NCBI RefSeq assembly: GCF_036492425.1
Contig: NZ_AP025293.1
Location: 992,001-1,056,000 of the forward strand
DNA from: Persicobacter psychrovividus
GTDB lineage: Bacteria; Bacteroidota; Bacteroidia; Cytophagales; Cyclobacteriaceae
Length of the DNA stretch: 64,000 nt
Reading direction: 5' to 3'
A program made the position numbers and the translations under genes. This document shows, piece by piece, positions 1 through 8,259 of the stretch (position 1 is the stretch's first letter; each line of letters starts with the position of its first letter). The notes under the pieces were generated by a model. The model had not been told where the DNA came from and ran no database searches. It worked only from the letters and a program-made list of their open reading frames with translations.

Positions 1-222
1 CCTGTATGCCTACTTTGATAATAAACCGACCTTCAATGTCGGAAGCTCCACCTACATTTTTATTCTGAACAATGATATTTACAAAAGGTATTGGTTGGTG
101 GTCTTTCTGGGAAAAAAAATTTCTCCATGAATGACATGATGCTCTTGGCCGAGCACGGGTAGTTGATGAAATAGCAAGGCAAGGCTGGTGGACAGAAATA
201 GGTTTGAAATATTCTTTATCAT
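1..222 (-). pseudogene. 5' end of a secreted protein with a carboxypeptidase-regulatory-like domain, frameshifted
   Basis: Reading leftward from an ATG at 222-220, the sequence gives a signal peptide (MIKNISNLFLSTSLALLF...) ending near GQ, then EHHVIHGEIFFP. That frame stops at 81-79. The adjacent frame continues as FSQKDHQPIPFVNIIVQ, then GGASDIEGRFII, to the window edge. This is the usual pattern of the beta-sandwich domain (CarboxypepD_reg-like) at the start of TonB receptors and DUF5686-type proteins. The frame switch falls in a run of eight A (112-119 on the + strand), and one extra base there would restore one reading frame. It may be a pseudogene, a phase-variable tract or a sequencing error. 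The rest of the gene lies outside the window. Confidence 0.6.
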
Positions 223-325
223 AAAATAATGTAAATATTAATTCATTTTACATCATAATTGTAAGATAAAGTTTAACATAAATTAACTGATGAAAGTAAA
301 GGATTTATGATTATTTAAGTGGGAG

Positions 326-359
326 AAATCAACATCAAAATCAACATCAAAATCAACAT
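326..359. repeat. Short tandem repeat, 12-bp unit, about 2.8 copies
   Basis: The unit AAATCAACATCA occurs at 326-337 and 338-349, with a partial third copy from 350. It lies in the non-coding stretch upstream of the broken gene at the left edge. Confidence 0.8.
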
Positions 360-428
360 ATAGGAGCTGCTGGATAATTTGAATTGTAATTTGCATCACC
401 AAATAATATTCGGTTTTGGTAGGGTCAG

Positions 429-610
429 CCCCAATGTCATTAAGTTAAGCGCCTTACCCCGTAGAGACGTTATTTTTAACGTCTAACACAACGCTGATTT
501 CTCTTGGATTAATTCAAATGGTTACGTGAGACATAATGAATTATGCCTTTACATGCATTTCAAATTTACACATGAGTCAGCCCAAAATCCTTAACTTAAT
601 GACATTGGGG
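429..610. repeat. 21-bp perfect inverted repeat around ~140 bp
   Basis: The left arm is 429-449 (beginning CCCCAATGTC) and the right arm is 590-610 (ending GACATTGGGG). The arms are exact reverse complements. Further GTCAGCC-type pieces flank both arms (423-431, 575-583, 610-618), so this looks like the remains of a dispersed repeat or a small non-autonomous element. No transposase is present. Confidence 0.65.
465..484. other. Perfect 8-bp stem-loop with 4-nt loop
   Basis: AGACGTTA (465-472) pairs with TAACGTCT (477-484) across a TTTT loop. The preceding GTAGAGACG resembles REP-like hairpins scattered through Bacteroidota and cyanobacterial genomes; that comparison is from memory. It sits inside the 429-610 inverted repeat. 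Confidence 0.5.
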
Positions 611-936
611 TCAGCCCCATGTGTCTGACCTAAATAAATATTGCCTATGGTAATTTTGGGCCTGTTGCACAACCATAATCCGATATTATACCACGAAACT
701 TTATTTGGACACTGAACGGGCTGACCTGTGTGCCTGCCCGAATCATCATAAATTTTGGATGGTTTGGATACACACATAGGTGCATCCGTACAGCTCAGGA
801 AATAATATTTTGTGCTTAATAAAAAAAACCGAGTTATGCGACAGTCCCATAACCAGTAGAGTAAAATTCTGTGAGTAAGTACCCTACTATGATTGTGGAG
901 GAGCCCTCTACCGGGAGGAGCAAAACCACAACTTAC

Positions 937-1461
937 CTAATCCTTCTGCTGTCTACCCTGATAAACATAATACCCAATCAAAACCGTCAGCGCCAACATC
1001 AGTCCAAAGAAAATATAATTATTAAAGCCCTGGCGGTTGCCTCGGGCAATTTCCACTTCCCAATAAACCATCACCGAAAACAGCAGTAACAAAAGGGCGT
1101 TCAGGTGGCGCAGCATTTTGGTAGACATACGGTACTGTCGGCGGGCATTGCGTTTGGTGATTTTTACGGGGTAATTGAACAGGTGCGGGAACTTGTTGAG
1201 GAAATACAGCGAAAAGCAGGTGATCCAGGCAATGATAGGAAGTAGAAAGATGTCCACTTTACTGCCATAGCGGTCGGGCAGCCCATCCAGGCCATAATGA
1301 ATGGGGATTTGTTGTGGCAGTTGGTCATAATACATGACCGGATAGGTCGCTAAAAAAATAAAAGCGCTCAAAATGAAGGTAAGCACGATATAATCAGTCC
1401 AGTCCAGGTTGATCGTTATCCGTGGGCGGTAGGCAAATTTGTTAAAGGATGTTGTCGTCAT
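937..1461 (-). CDS. DUF1648-type integral membrane protein
   Basis: This 174-residue protein has about four hydrophobic segments (roughly residues 25-45, 70-88, 118-135 and 147-166). After the first comes LPQQIPIHYGLDGLPDRYGS, the hallmark of the DUF1648 domain (P-x-H-(F/Y)-G-x-x-G-x-P-D-x-x-G-S), also seen in SdpI-like immunity proteins. A basic cytoplasmic loop (KITKRNARRQYR) precedes the third segment. The start at 1461 is the only ATG before the first membrane segment. The gene stands alone with no operon partner. The family assignment is firm, but the function is unknown; this short form has no toxin-immunity context here. Confidence 0.8.
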   Translation of the reverse strand: MTTTSFNKFAYRPRITINLDWTDYIVLTFILSAFIFLATYPVMYYDQLPQQIPIHYGLDGLPDRYGSKVDIFLLPIIAWITCFSLYFLNKFPHLFNYPVKITKRNARRQYRMSTKMLRHLNALLLLLFSVMVYWEVEIARGNRQGFNNYIFFGLMLALTVLIGYYVYQGRQQKD

Positions 1462-1655
1462 TAGTTGGTATAAGGGGATATGATGATTCAGGGCAGTTTG
1501 TAAGCTTCAGCAGGAATGGCTGCCTCATGAGGCAATTTGGGCTGAGCAGATCAGTATTATCGACAAAAAAAGACCTGTAGCATCTTGAGTCGGCGAGTAT
1601 CCCAAATCGTTATGGAGTAGTATGTTTATGAGGCAGGGAGGTTGATATGTATTGC

Positions 1656-2045
1656 CTATTCCACAAAAAGTGGCACTGTATTACCTTCGTCCATGGCTTC
1701 AATTTTTCGGATAAATTTTCGCTTACCCATTTCCTGAACAATATATATTTTGGTGCCGACGGTCCAGTTTTCATCACGTTCCTCAAAGCCCTCCATAGGG
1801 AAACCATAGCTAAACTTGCCACCATCAGGCTTCGGCCCTTTCACAAAGAATTGTCGTCGTTCTTTGCTGTTATTCTTAATCTTGAATTTGATATATTTTG
1901 GTTCCTGTTGCTTCGGGCTGTCGGAAAGCAGACTGTACTGATTTGCCATGGGGGAATTCCCAGGAATATCCTGTTCCAAGTTGGTGATAGGAATGTGCAA
2001 AACTGTGCAACATAAAAAAGCTATTTTTAAGAAGGTACCGACCAT
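1656..2045 (-). CDS. Small secreted hypothetical protein
   Basis: I do not recognise this protein. From the ATG at 2045 it has 129 residues and begins with MVGTFLKIAFLCCTVLHI, a good signal peptide; 20 further in-frame residues upstream would bury that signal, so the internal start is preferred. The mature part is hydrophilic and probably beta-rich. It contains KYIKFKIKNNSKERRQFFVK, then FSYGFPMEGFEERDENW and VGTKIYIV, which resembles a small periplasmic or exported beta-sandwich. It is transcribed in the same direction as the DUF1648 gene, about 190 bp upstream of it, so it is probably independent. Confidence 0.55.
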   Translation of the reverse strand: MVGTFLKIAFLCCTVLHIPITNLEQDIPGNSPMANQYSLLSDSPKQQEPKYIKFKIKNNSKERRQFFVKGPKPDGGKFSYGFPMEGFEERDENWTVGTKIYIVQEMGKRKFIRKIEAMDEGNTVPLFVE

Positions 2046-2712
2046 AAATACTTGTTTTAAATCAATCGACTTACATTTAACAACTGTAACAGTAAGGTTG
2101 GTCACAATGTTATTGGGGGACGGTCGGATGAGAGGTTTGAATGCTATAATGAAAATCTGTTAGTTATAAAAATGACGTATATCGTTTATCGGGTTATAAA
2201 TAAAACATCCTTTTCTCCTAAAAATGATGGCTTTGGATAACAGATAAAATATTTTTAAAAAATATCAGCTTAGAATAATACAATAGTGGTAAAGGCGACT
2301 ATCAATACGAAATTCATTTTTATAACAATGCGTTTTATCCGTGTTGGATATTTAACATTAAGATTTCACACAAATAATGATTAAAACGAGGGGCCAATTA
2401 TGAATTTGTCATTTTTGGTACCTCAATATTTTAAAAATGGTGTTAATGACGATCATTTTATCGATTTTTATCACTCAAATGAGTAAGGTTTTCAGATCTT
2501 TTGCCACGGAAATTTAAAACACGCTTTCGTCCTTGAATTGTTTAACGATGTGATTTTGGGATACTTGATGGAAACTCCATCGTGTTTTTATATCAATAAA
2601 ATTTCCCTCAACTTTGTCCCATACCTATTACATATGTCTTCTGTAAAATGTTTGCGAGAGCAGCTTGGTGCCTTTCTTCAAAAGAGCAACAAATAATCAA
2701 ACATTTTATTAC
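2046..2712. other. Non-coding region between divergent genes
   Basis: This AT-rich stretch separates the small secreted protein (-) from SusC (+). It must hold the promoters for both, but I see no clean TTG/TANNTTTG pair. AAACACGCT at about 2518-2526 is a partial copy of a motif also found near 42917 and 57470. No convincing small gene was seen. Confidence 0.45.
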
Positions 2713-5700
2713 ATGAAGAAATCCATACTACTAACTTTAACCCTATTAATTTGCGGACTGAGTGCATGGGCACAGCAGACCGTTTCTGGGGTGGTCACTG
2801 AAGCAGAGTCCGGGGAGAGCATCCCGGGTGTGAACGTCATTATTAAAGGTGGCGAAGGTGGAACGATTACTGATTTCGACGGGGCGTATTCACTAACCGT
2901 TGAAGAAGGTTCTACGCTTATTTTTTCCTTTATCGGACTTGCTCCACAAGAAATTCAGGTAGGCAGCCAAACACAGATCGATGTAGCCCTTGGGCAGGAC
3001 GTCAAGCAACTGACAGAAGTTGTGGTTACTGCACTGGGTATTTCAAGAGATAAAGCATCCTTGGGTTACTCTGTTCAGGAAGTAGGCGGATCGGACCTTG
3101 CGGTAGCACAAACGCCGAATGCCATGAGTGCATTGTCGGGTAAAGTAGCTGGTGTGCAGGTTTCTGGTGGTTCATCAATGGGAGGTTCATCTCGCGTATT
3201 GATCCGTGGAGCAGCATCTATCTCAGGAAATAACCAACCACTTTATATTGTTGATGGCGTGCCATTGGATAACTCCGATTTTAACGATTCTAACACTGCC
3301 CGTGGTGCTGGTGGATACGATTACGGTAATATGGCGCAGGATATCAACCCAGATGATATCGAGAGCATGTCGGTACTGAAAGGGCCTTCTGCTGCAGCAC
3401 TATATGGTGCCCGTGCAGCCAACGGGGTAATTTTGATTACCACCAAAAAAGGAAGCACGAAACAAAAAGGGATTGGTGTGGATTTCAAAACATCGGTTAC
3501 TTTTGAAAAAGTAAACTGGATTGCTAAAATGCAAAACCAGTATGGTGGTGGTTCTTCTTCAGAATTCGACACCGTAAGAGAGCACGATGGCTATAAGTTT
3601 GTTCCTTATTATACTGATGAATCCTGGGGACCAAAATTCAACGGTCAGCAGGTAGTACACTGGGATGGTATCCGTGGCGACGGAACTTTTGAAACCCGTG
3701 AGTGGAGAGCAACACCAAACGATATTCAGTCGATGTTTGACACTGGCGTGCAGTTGCAAAACTCTATTGCCCTGAGTGGTGGAAACGAGCAAGGGTCTTT
3801 CCGTCTTGCTTATACCAACTTGACTTCTACAGGTTATATGCCGAATTCAGAAATGGACCGTAACACGTTCAACTTCTCTGGAGATTACAAATTTACAGAC
3901 AAACTGAAGGCCAATGCGTCGATGAACTACATTCGTACTACCGCTTTGGGTCGTCCGATGACGGGTTACGATAACGGCAACATCGTTCAGTCTTCTATGC
4001 AATGGTCACAGCGCCAGCTGGATTACAACCGATTGAGAGATTACAAAAATCCTGATGGTTCGCAACGTGCATGGAACCGTACTTCTTACGCCGATGGAAC
4101 ACCAGCTTATACTGACAACCCTTACTGGACGCGTCACGAAAACTATCAGAATGATGAGCGTGACCGTTATTACGGAACAATGGGCTTGACTTACGAATTG
4201 GCCGAAGGATTGAACATTTCCGGTAAAGCATTCTATGATGCCTACACCTTCCGTGTTTATGAGCGTGTAGCAGTAGGATCTCAGGCGCAGTCATCTTTTG
4301 GTGAGGATTTCCATACCAACAGAGAGGTTAACCTTGAGGCGATGATCTCTTATACCAAGCAGTTTGGTGAGGATTGGAACCTGAGCACTTTTGCTGGTGT
4401 TAACCGCCGTGACAACTATTACAGAATGAACTCAGCCTCTACCGTAGGTGGCCTGCTGATCCCTAACTTATACAATGTAACCAATGGCCGTGGCATGCTT
4501 TCTTTTGCCCGTGAGCAACAAAAGCGTGTGAACTCGGTATTTGGTTCGGCTTCGATTGGCTGGAAAAACATGGTATATGTTGATGCAACACTGAGAAATG
4601 ACTGGTCATCAACTTTGCCGTCTGCCCATAACTCTTTCCTTTATCCATCGATCACGACCTCTTTTGTATTCTCGGAATTGGAAGCGATTCAGAATTTGTC
4701 CTGGTTGGATTTCGGTAAAGTGCGCTTCGGTTGGGCACAGGTAGGTAACGATACAGACCCTTACCGCCTAATGACCACCTACGCCAATGTGGATGATACT
4801 GGTGCAGATTACATGATGCCAACCACTCGTCCAAATGCAGATTTGAAACCAGAAACAACACGCTCGTGGGAAGTGGGTCTGGAGATGTCGATGTTCGATA
4901 ATCGCGTAACACTTGATGCGACTTACTATACCATGTCAACTTTCGATCAGATCCTTGCCGTGCCAGTTTCCGCTTCAACAGGTTATACTTTCGATCTGCT
5001 GAATGCAGGTACGATGCGTAACTACGGGGTAGAATTGGCCTTGGGTGTGGATGTTATCCGCAAGGAAGATTTCAACTGGCATACTGATTTTAACTTCTCA
5101 AGAAACCGAAATCAGGTAGTGGAACTGGCTGACGGTATTGACAACTACCGTTTGGCATCAGCGCCATTCAACGCCACAGTAAATGCCTTCCCAGGTTCTA
5201 CTTATGGTGCAATTATGGGAACGGATTATGTTTATGATGGCAACGGTAACCGCGTGTTGGTAGAAAACAGTGAAGGCGAAATGGTTTACGCTGCAACGGA
5301 AACACCAGAGGTACTGGGGTCTATTCTTCCAGATTTTAACCTCGGTATCCGTAACTCGTTCCGCTATAAGAATTTTGATGCTTCGGTATTGATCGACATG
5401 CAAAAAGGTGGAAGTTATTTCTCAACCTCTTATATGTTCGGTATGTACTCAGGAATGTATGAAGAAACTGCCGCTAACGGGATTCGTGAAACAGGCATGA
5501 TTCTACCTGGCGTTTACCAGAACGAAAGTGGGGAGTATGTTCAGAACGATCGCCCAACAAGTGCTTACACTTGGGGTAAATCTCACTTCGCAGGACCACA
5601 GGCGCAGAATGTTTTCGATGCGACTTATATCAAGCTGAGAGAGATCAGCATCGGTTATACTTTCCCGAACAGCATTATCGGCCCATTCCAGGCCATCAGA

Positions 5701-5859
5701 GTGGGTGCTTATGGCCGTAACCTGGCCATCTGGGGATTGGATAATCCTCACTTCGACCCAGAAACTGCCGTAACCTCATCGGGTAACGTTCAGGGGATCG
5801 AGGGTGGCGCCTTGCCACCAACAGCTACTTTCGGATTCGATGTGTCTGTGAAGTTTTAA
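2713..5859 (+). CDS. SusC/RagA-family TonB-linked outer-membrane receptor
   Basis: This 1048-residue outer-membrane beta-barrel imports oligosaccharides or peptides together with its SusD partner. The ATG at 2713 is chosen because it starts a clean signal peptide (MKKSILLTLTLLICGLSAWAQ). The order is: a CarboxypepD_reg-like domain (about 22-105; SGESIPGVNVIIKG, DFDGAYSL), a TonB plug (about 115-235; VLIRGAASISGNNQPLYIVD, then ALYGARAANGVILITTKKG), then a long barrel ending in ...DVSVKF with a terminal aromatic residue. It lies 67 bp upstream of the SusD gene. No sigma/anti-sigma pair or glycosidase adjoins it, so the substrate cannot be read from context. The family assignment is certain. Confidence 0.95.
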   Translation: MKKSILLTLTLLICGLSAWAQQTVSGVVTEAESGESIPGVNVIIKGGEGGTITDFDGAYSLTVEEGSTLIFSFIGLAPQEIQVGSQTQIDVALGQDVKQLTEVVVTALGISRDKASLGYSVQEVGGSDLAVAQTPNAMSALSGKVAGVQVSGGSSMGGSSRVLIRGAASISGNNQPLYIVDGVPLDNSDFNDSNTARGAGGYDYGNMAQDINPDDIESMSVLKGPSAAALYGARAANGVILITTKKGSTKQKGIGVDFKTSVTFEKVNWIAKMQNQYGGGSSSEFDTVREHDGYKFVPYYTDESWGPKFNGQQVVHWDGIRGDGTFETREWRATPNDIQSMFDTGVQLQNSIALSGGNEQGSFRLAYTNLTSTGYMPNSEMDRNTFNFSGDYKFTDKLKANASMNYIRTTALGRPMTGYDNGNIVQSSMQWSQRQLDYNRLRDYKNPDGSQRAWNRTSYADGTPAYTDNPYWTRHENYQNDERDRYYGTMGLTYELAEGLNISGKAFYDAYTFRVYERVAVGSQAQSSFGEDFHTNREVNLEAMISYTKQFGEDWNLSTFAGVNRRDNYYRMNSASTVGGLLIPNLYNVTNGRGMLSFAREQQKRVNSVFGSASIGWKNMVYVDATLRNDWSSTLPSAHNSFLYPSITTSFVFSELEAIQNLSWLDFGKVRFGWAQVGNDTDPYRLMTTYANVDDTGADYMMPTTRPNADLKPETTRSWEVGLEMSMFDNRVTLDATYYTMSTFDQILAVPVSASTGYTFDLLNAGTMRNYGVELALGVDVIRKEDFNWHTDFNFSRNRNQVVELADGIDNYRLASAPFNATVNAFPGSTYGAIMGTDYVYDGNGNRVLVENSEGEMVYAATETPEVLGSILPDFNLGIRNSFRYKNFDASVLIDMQKGGSYFSTSYMFGMYSGMYEETAANGIRETGMILPGVYQNESGEYVQNDRPTSAYTWGKSHFAGPQAQNVFDATYIKLREISIGYTFPNSIIGPFQAIRVGAYGRNLAIWGLDNPHFDPETAVTSSGNVQGIEGGALPPTATFGFDVSVKF

Positions 5860-5926
5860 GCAACAGGTGAGGGAGTAACCACTGCCTCACCACCCTTATC
5901 TTTTTTTGAACAAAGACTTTATCAAA

Positions 5927-7576
5927 ATGAAATTATTGAAAAACATAGCTTGTGGCATTGGACTGGCAGCATTAACGCTGGCAGGGTGTACACAGGATTT
6001 CGACAAAATTAACGTCAACCCAAACGAGCCGGAATTGGTGCCTACTTATTCCCTCTTTTACCATGGTACCCGCCAGCTGATGAACGATACCCGTGATGAG
6101 TGGTTCGGGGCAAGAATCGGGAATATCTGGATGCAGTATTACGGTACGCGTAACTACCAGGATGAGGACCGTTATGTATATCGTGAAAGTGTGACCAACG
6201 ACGTTTGGAAATCGATCTACCTTTCGCTGAACAACCTGAACCAGATCATTAAAATTGCCGAGCACCCAGATTATTCTTATGATTATGCGGAAGTGTACGG
6301 CAATGCCAACAACCAGGTGCAGGCTGCCCGTGTGATGAAGGCCTTTACTTTTCAGCTGACAGCAGATACTTTCGGTGCAGTTCCTTACGAATCGTACAGT
6401 GGCGAAAGCGAAAACTTTCAGGCACTCGGAGGCTCCATGTTCCCAAAATATGCACCTTCTGTAGAGATATATGCGGATATGCTGGAAGATCTTAAAGCCG
6501 CTGCCGGGGAGATTGATGAGTCGAAGCCTGTATTTTCTGATTATGATCTGATTTACAGTGGGAATGCAACCTACTGGAAAAAATTGGCCAACTCTTTACG
6601 TTTGCGTATTGCTGTTCGTGTGAAAAATGTGCCTGAATTGGCAGATGTAGCCATGGCGCATATCAACGAACTGAAAAGTAATCCTGCGGAGTTGATTGCC
6701 GCAACAAACGAAGGGGCTTTCTATCATTTTGAAGCCAACGACATTAAAGGGGCACCAATGTACAAGTCGTACTTTGTGAATAACCGTGTCGATTTCATGT
6801 TGTCGAAACACTTTGTAGACGTACTGAAAGGGGAATTATCGAAGCCTGACGGCGCCTCTTACAATAACCCATTCGAAGGCATCGTTGATCCTCGTTTGTA
6901 TGCCTATGCAACACCAGGAAATTATGAAGAGCGTAACATGTTGCTTTCTGATGCTTTGGCGCAGATTAAGGCCAAAGAAGTGGAGCCAGGCGAATTGCAA
7001 GATTATATCGGTATTCCTGTAGGGGTAAGTGATAATTTGGCGCAGCAGGTAGGGCAGTATGCTTCATTGCCAGGCCAAAACAGCTTGCAGGTGGATTACC
7101 TTGAGCCTTTGATGACTTATGCTGAAGTTGCTTTCTTGCTTTCAGAAGTTAATAATTTTGATGCAGACTATTACGAAAAGGGTATCCGTTCTTCTATGGA
7201 ACAATGGGGTGTTCCTGCGGATATGGCCAACGATTACATCAACGCTTTGCCGACAACGGTAGACCTTGAGGCGGTCATTACTCAGAAATATTTATCCTTA
7301 TTTACGCAAAGTCACGAAGCATGGGCAGAGTACAGACGTACAGGCTTCCCTCGTACATTGTACTTGCCAGGAGAGATTTCTTATATCGAAGTGGCAGAGG
7401 ATGGCTCAACAATTGAACACCCATTTGCGCCACGTTTGGCAGGTCAGGATGTTGTTCCTACCCGTATGAGATACCCATTGGATGAGTTTGACCTGAACGG
7501 CGCAAACTACACACAAGCCATTGAAGACCTTGGAGCAAACAACATGTTGGTGCCATTGATCTGGGCGAAGAAATAA
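5927..7576 (+). CDS. SusD-like substrate-binding lipoprotein (SusD-like_2 type)
   Basis: This is the surface lipoprotein partner of the preceding SusC. It is 549 residues long from the ATG at 5927, which gives a proper lipoprotein signal (MKLLKNIACGIGLAALTLAGC); an in-frame TTG upstream is not needed. The opening FDKINVNPNEPELVPT and later blocks such as QAARVMKAFTFQLTADTFG, YAPSVEIYADMLEDLK and YLEPLMTYAEVAFLLSE are typical of the SusD-like_2 (PF12771) branch. These alpha-helical TPR-fold proteins cap the SusC barrel. A strong terminator follows the gene. The substrate is unknown. Confidence 0.93.
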   Translation: MKLLKNIACGIGLAALTLAGCTQDFDKINVNPNEPELVPTYSLFYHGTRQLMNDTRDEWFGARIGNIWMQYYGTRNYQDEDRYVYRESVTNDVWKSIYLSLNNLNQIIKIAEHPDYSYDYAEVYGNANNQVQAARVMKAFTFQLTADTFGAVPYESYSGESENFQALGGSMFPKYAPSVEIYADMLEDLKAAAGEIDESKPVFSDYDLIYSGNATYWKKLANSLRLRIAVRVKNVPELADVAMAHINELKSNPAELIAATNEGAFYHFEANDIKGAPMYKSYFVNNRVDFMLSKHFVDVLKGELSKPDGASYNNPFEGIVDPRLYAYATPGNYEERNMLLSDALAQIKAKEVEPGELQDYIGIPVGVSDNLAQQVGQYASLPGQNSLQVDYLEPLMTYAEVAFLLSEVNNFDADYYEKGIRSSMEQWGVPADMANDYINALPTTVDLEAVITQKYLSLFTQSHEAWAEYRRTGFPRTLYLPGEISYIEVAEDGSTIEHPFAPRLAGQDVVPTRMRYPLDEFDLNGANYTQAIEDLGANNMLVPLIWAKK

Positions 7577-7603
7577 TCAATAACCCAACCACTATACATC
7601 ACA

Positions 7604-7636
7604 AAAAGAAGCACCCAACCAGTGCTTCTTTTTTTT
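7604..7636. terminator. Terminator, probably bidirectional
   Basis: AGAAGCAC (7607-7614) pairs with GTGCTTCT (7622-7629) around a 7-nt loop and is followed by a T run to about 7635. A-rich sequence on the other side lets it also serve the convergent gene ending at 7715. Confidence 0.85.
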
Positions 7637-7714
7637 GTTCCTAATTTTAGGGCCATTCCTCCGCGGACCTTCGGCCATAGGGTCATGGAAATTCAGGCAC
7701 TTTTACCCATTGGC

Positions 7715-8074
7715 TTAGCTATTATAGTAGAAACGTTCCTGAATAATTTGGCCGTCCTGCCATTTTTGTACCGCCACTTCTGCCATTTTCAGGCGTTCGC
7801 CCTGCTGATTGGTCAAATCCGTCCAGCTTTCCACCATCGTGATGTTCTGCTGCTCATCCGCCGTAATGGCATCGACGCCCCCGTCATGCATTTCCTTGAC
7901 AAAGTTGTTTTGCCAGTCCTCAAGGGCCTTGCGCTGGGCATCTTTTCCCTGACGGACTTCCCCCGTGGCTTCAATAATTTTACAGTCCTGATGGTAGTGC
8001 TTCTCAAAGGCATCCATCATTTTGCCTTGCGCCATCATATCGTAAAGCTCTTTGGCTTTTGCTAAATTACTCAT
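7715..8074 (-). CDS. SnoaL/NTF2-like protein
   Basis: This 119-residue soluble protein has the small alpha+beta barrel pattern of the SnoaL-like (NTF2 superfamily) group. It opens with a helix (LAKAKELYDMMAQGKMMDAF), followed by HYHQDCKIIEATGEVRQGKD, then strands ending in EVAVQKWQDGQIIQERFYY. Members include ketosteroid-isomerase-like enzymes and many ligand-binding proteins of unknown role. No catalytic set can be assigned here. It is a single gene, convergent with SusD. An 8-bp inverted repeat overlaps its start codon. Confidence 0.8.
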   Translation of the reverse strand: MSNLAKAKELYDMMAQGKMMDAFEKHYHQDCKIIEATGEVRQGKDAQRKALEDWQNNFVKEMHDGGVDAITADEQQNITMVESWTDLTNQQGERLKMAEVAVQKWQDGQIIQERFYYNS

Positions 8075-8101
8075 CTGCTTGATCTTTGATTACAGCAGAT
8101 G
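8072..8101. promoter_or_regulatory. Inverted repeat over the start codon of the NTF2-like gene
   Basis: CATCTGCT (8072-8079) and AGCAGATG (8094-8101) are perfect complements 14 nt apart. The CAT at 8072-8074 is the reverse of the ATG start. It could be an operator or a structure that hides the start codon. It may also be chance. Confidence 0.3.
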
Positions 8102-8259
8102 AACCACAACGGAGGCTTAAATGTTAAGCTGATTTTTTACGGTTATTATTGTGAAAATTATAGGTGGAATAAATCGACAATTACAATATTTCATATATAT
8201 TGAGCCCCACAGGAATACCCGCTGCTGATGGTCAGCCGCAGGGATATTTTTTTTTATTT

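Larger units (their letters stand above)
223..936. other. 714-bp gene-poor stretch with repeats
   Basis: No convincing gene is visible. The stretch holds a short tandem repeat, a small stem-loop, a 21-bp inverted repeat and several partial copies of GTCAGCCCC. Together these suggest decayed mobile or REP-like DNA. Short open frames here have no recognisable content. Confidence 0.5.

Noticed and set aside
1-222. Programmed ribosomal frameshifting at the poly-A/T run
   Set aside because: No slippery-site context or downstream structure typical of programmed events can be shown, and the gene is cut by the window edge; a mutation, phase variation or sequencing error is simpler.
326-359. CRISPR-like repeat
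   Set aside because: The repeats are contiguous 12-bp units without spacers, and there are no cas genes.
577-777. 66-codon minus-strand frame in the repeat region
   Set aside because: It runs through the inverted-repeat arm and has no domain, signal or credible composition; best explained as repeat DNA.
871-1089. 72-codon plus-strand frame over the 3' part of the DUF1648 gene
   Set aside because: It is antisense to a well-supported gene and has no recognisable content.
1647-2015. 122-codon plus-strand frame opposite the small secreted protein
   Set aside because: The minus-strand reading has a clean signal peptide and better composition; this is its shadow.
7622-8065. 147-codon plus-strand frame opposite the NTF2-like gene
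   Set aside because: It is a shadow of a recognised protein family on the other strand.
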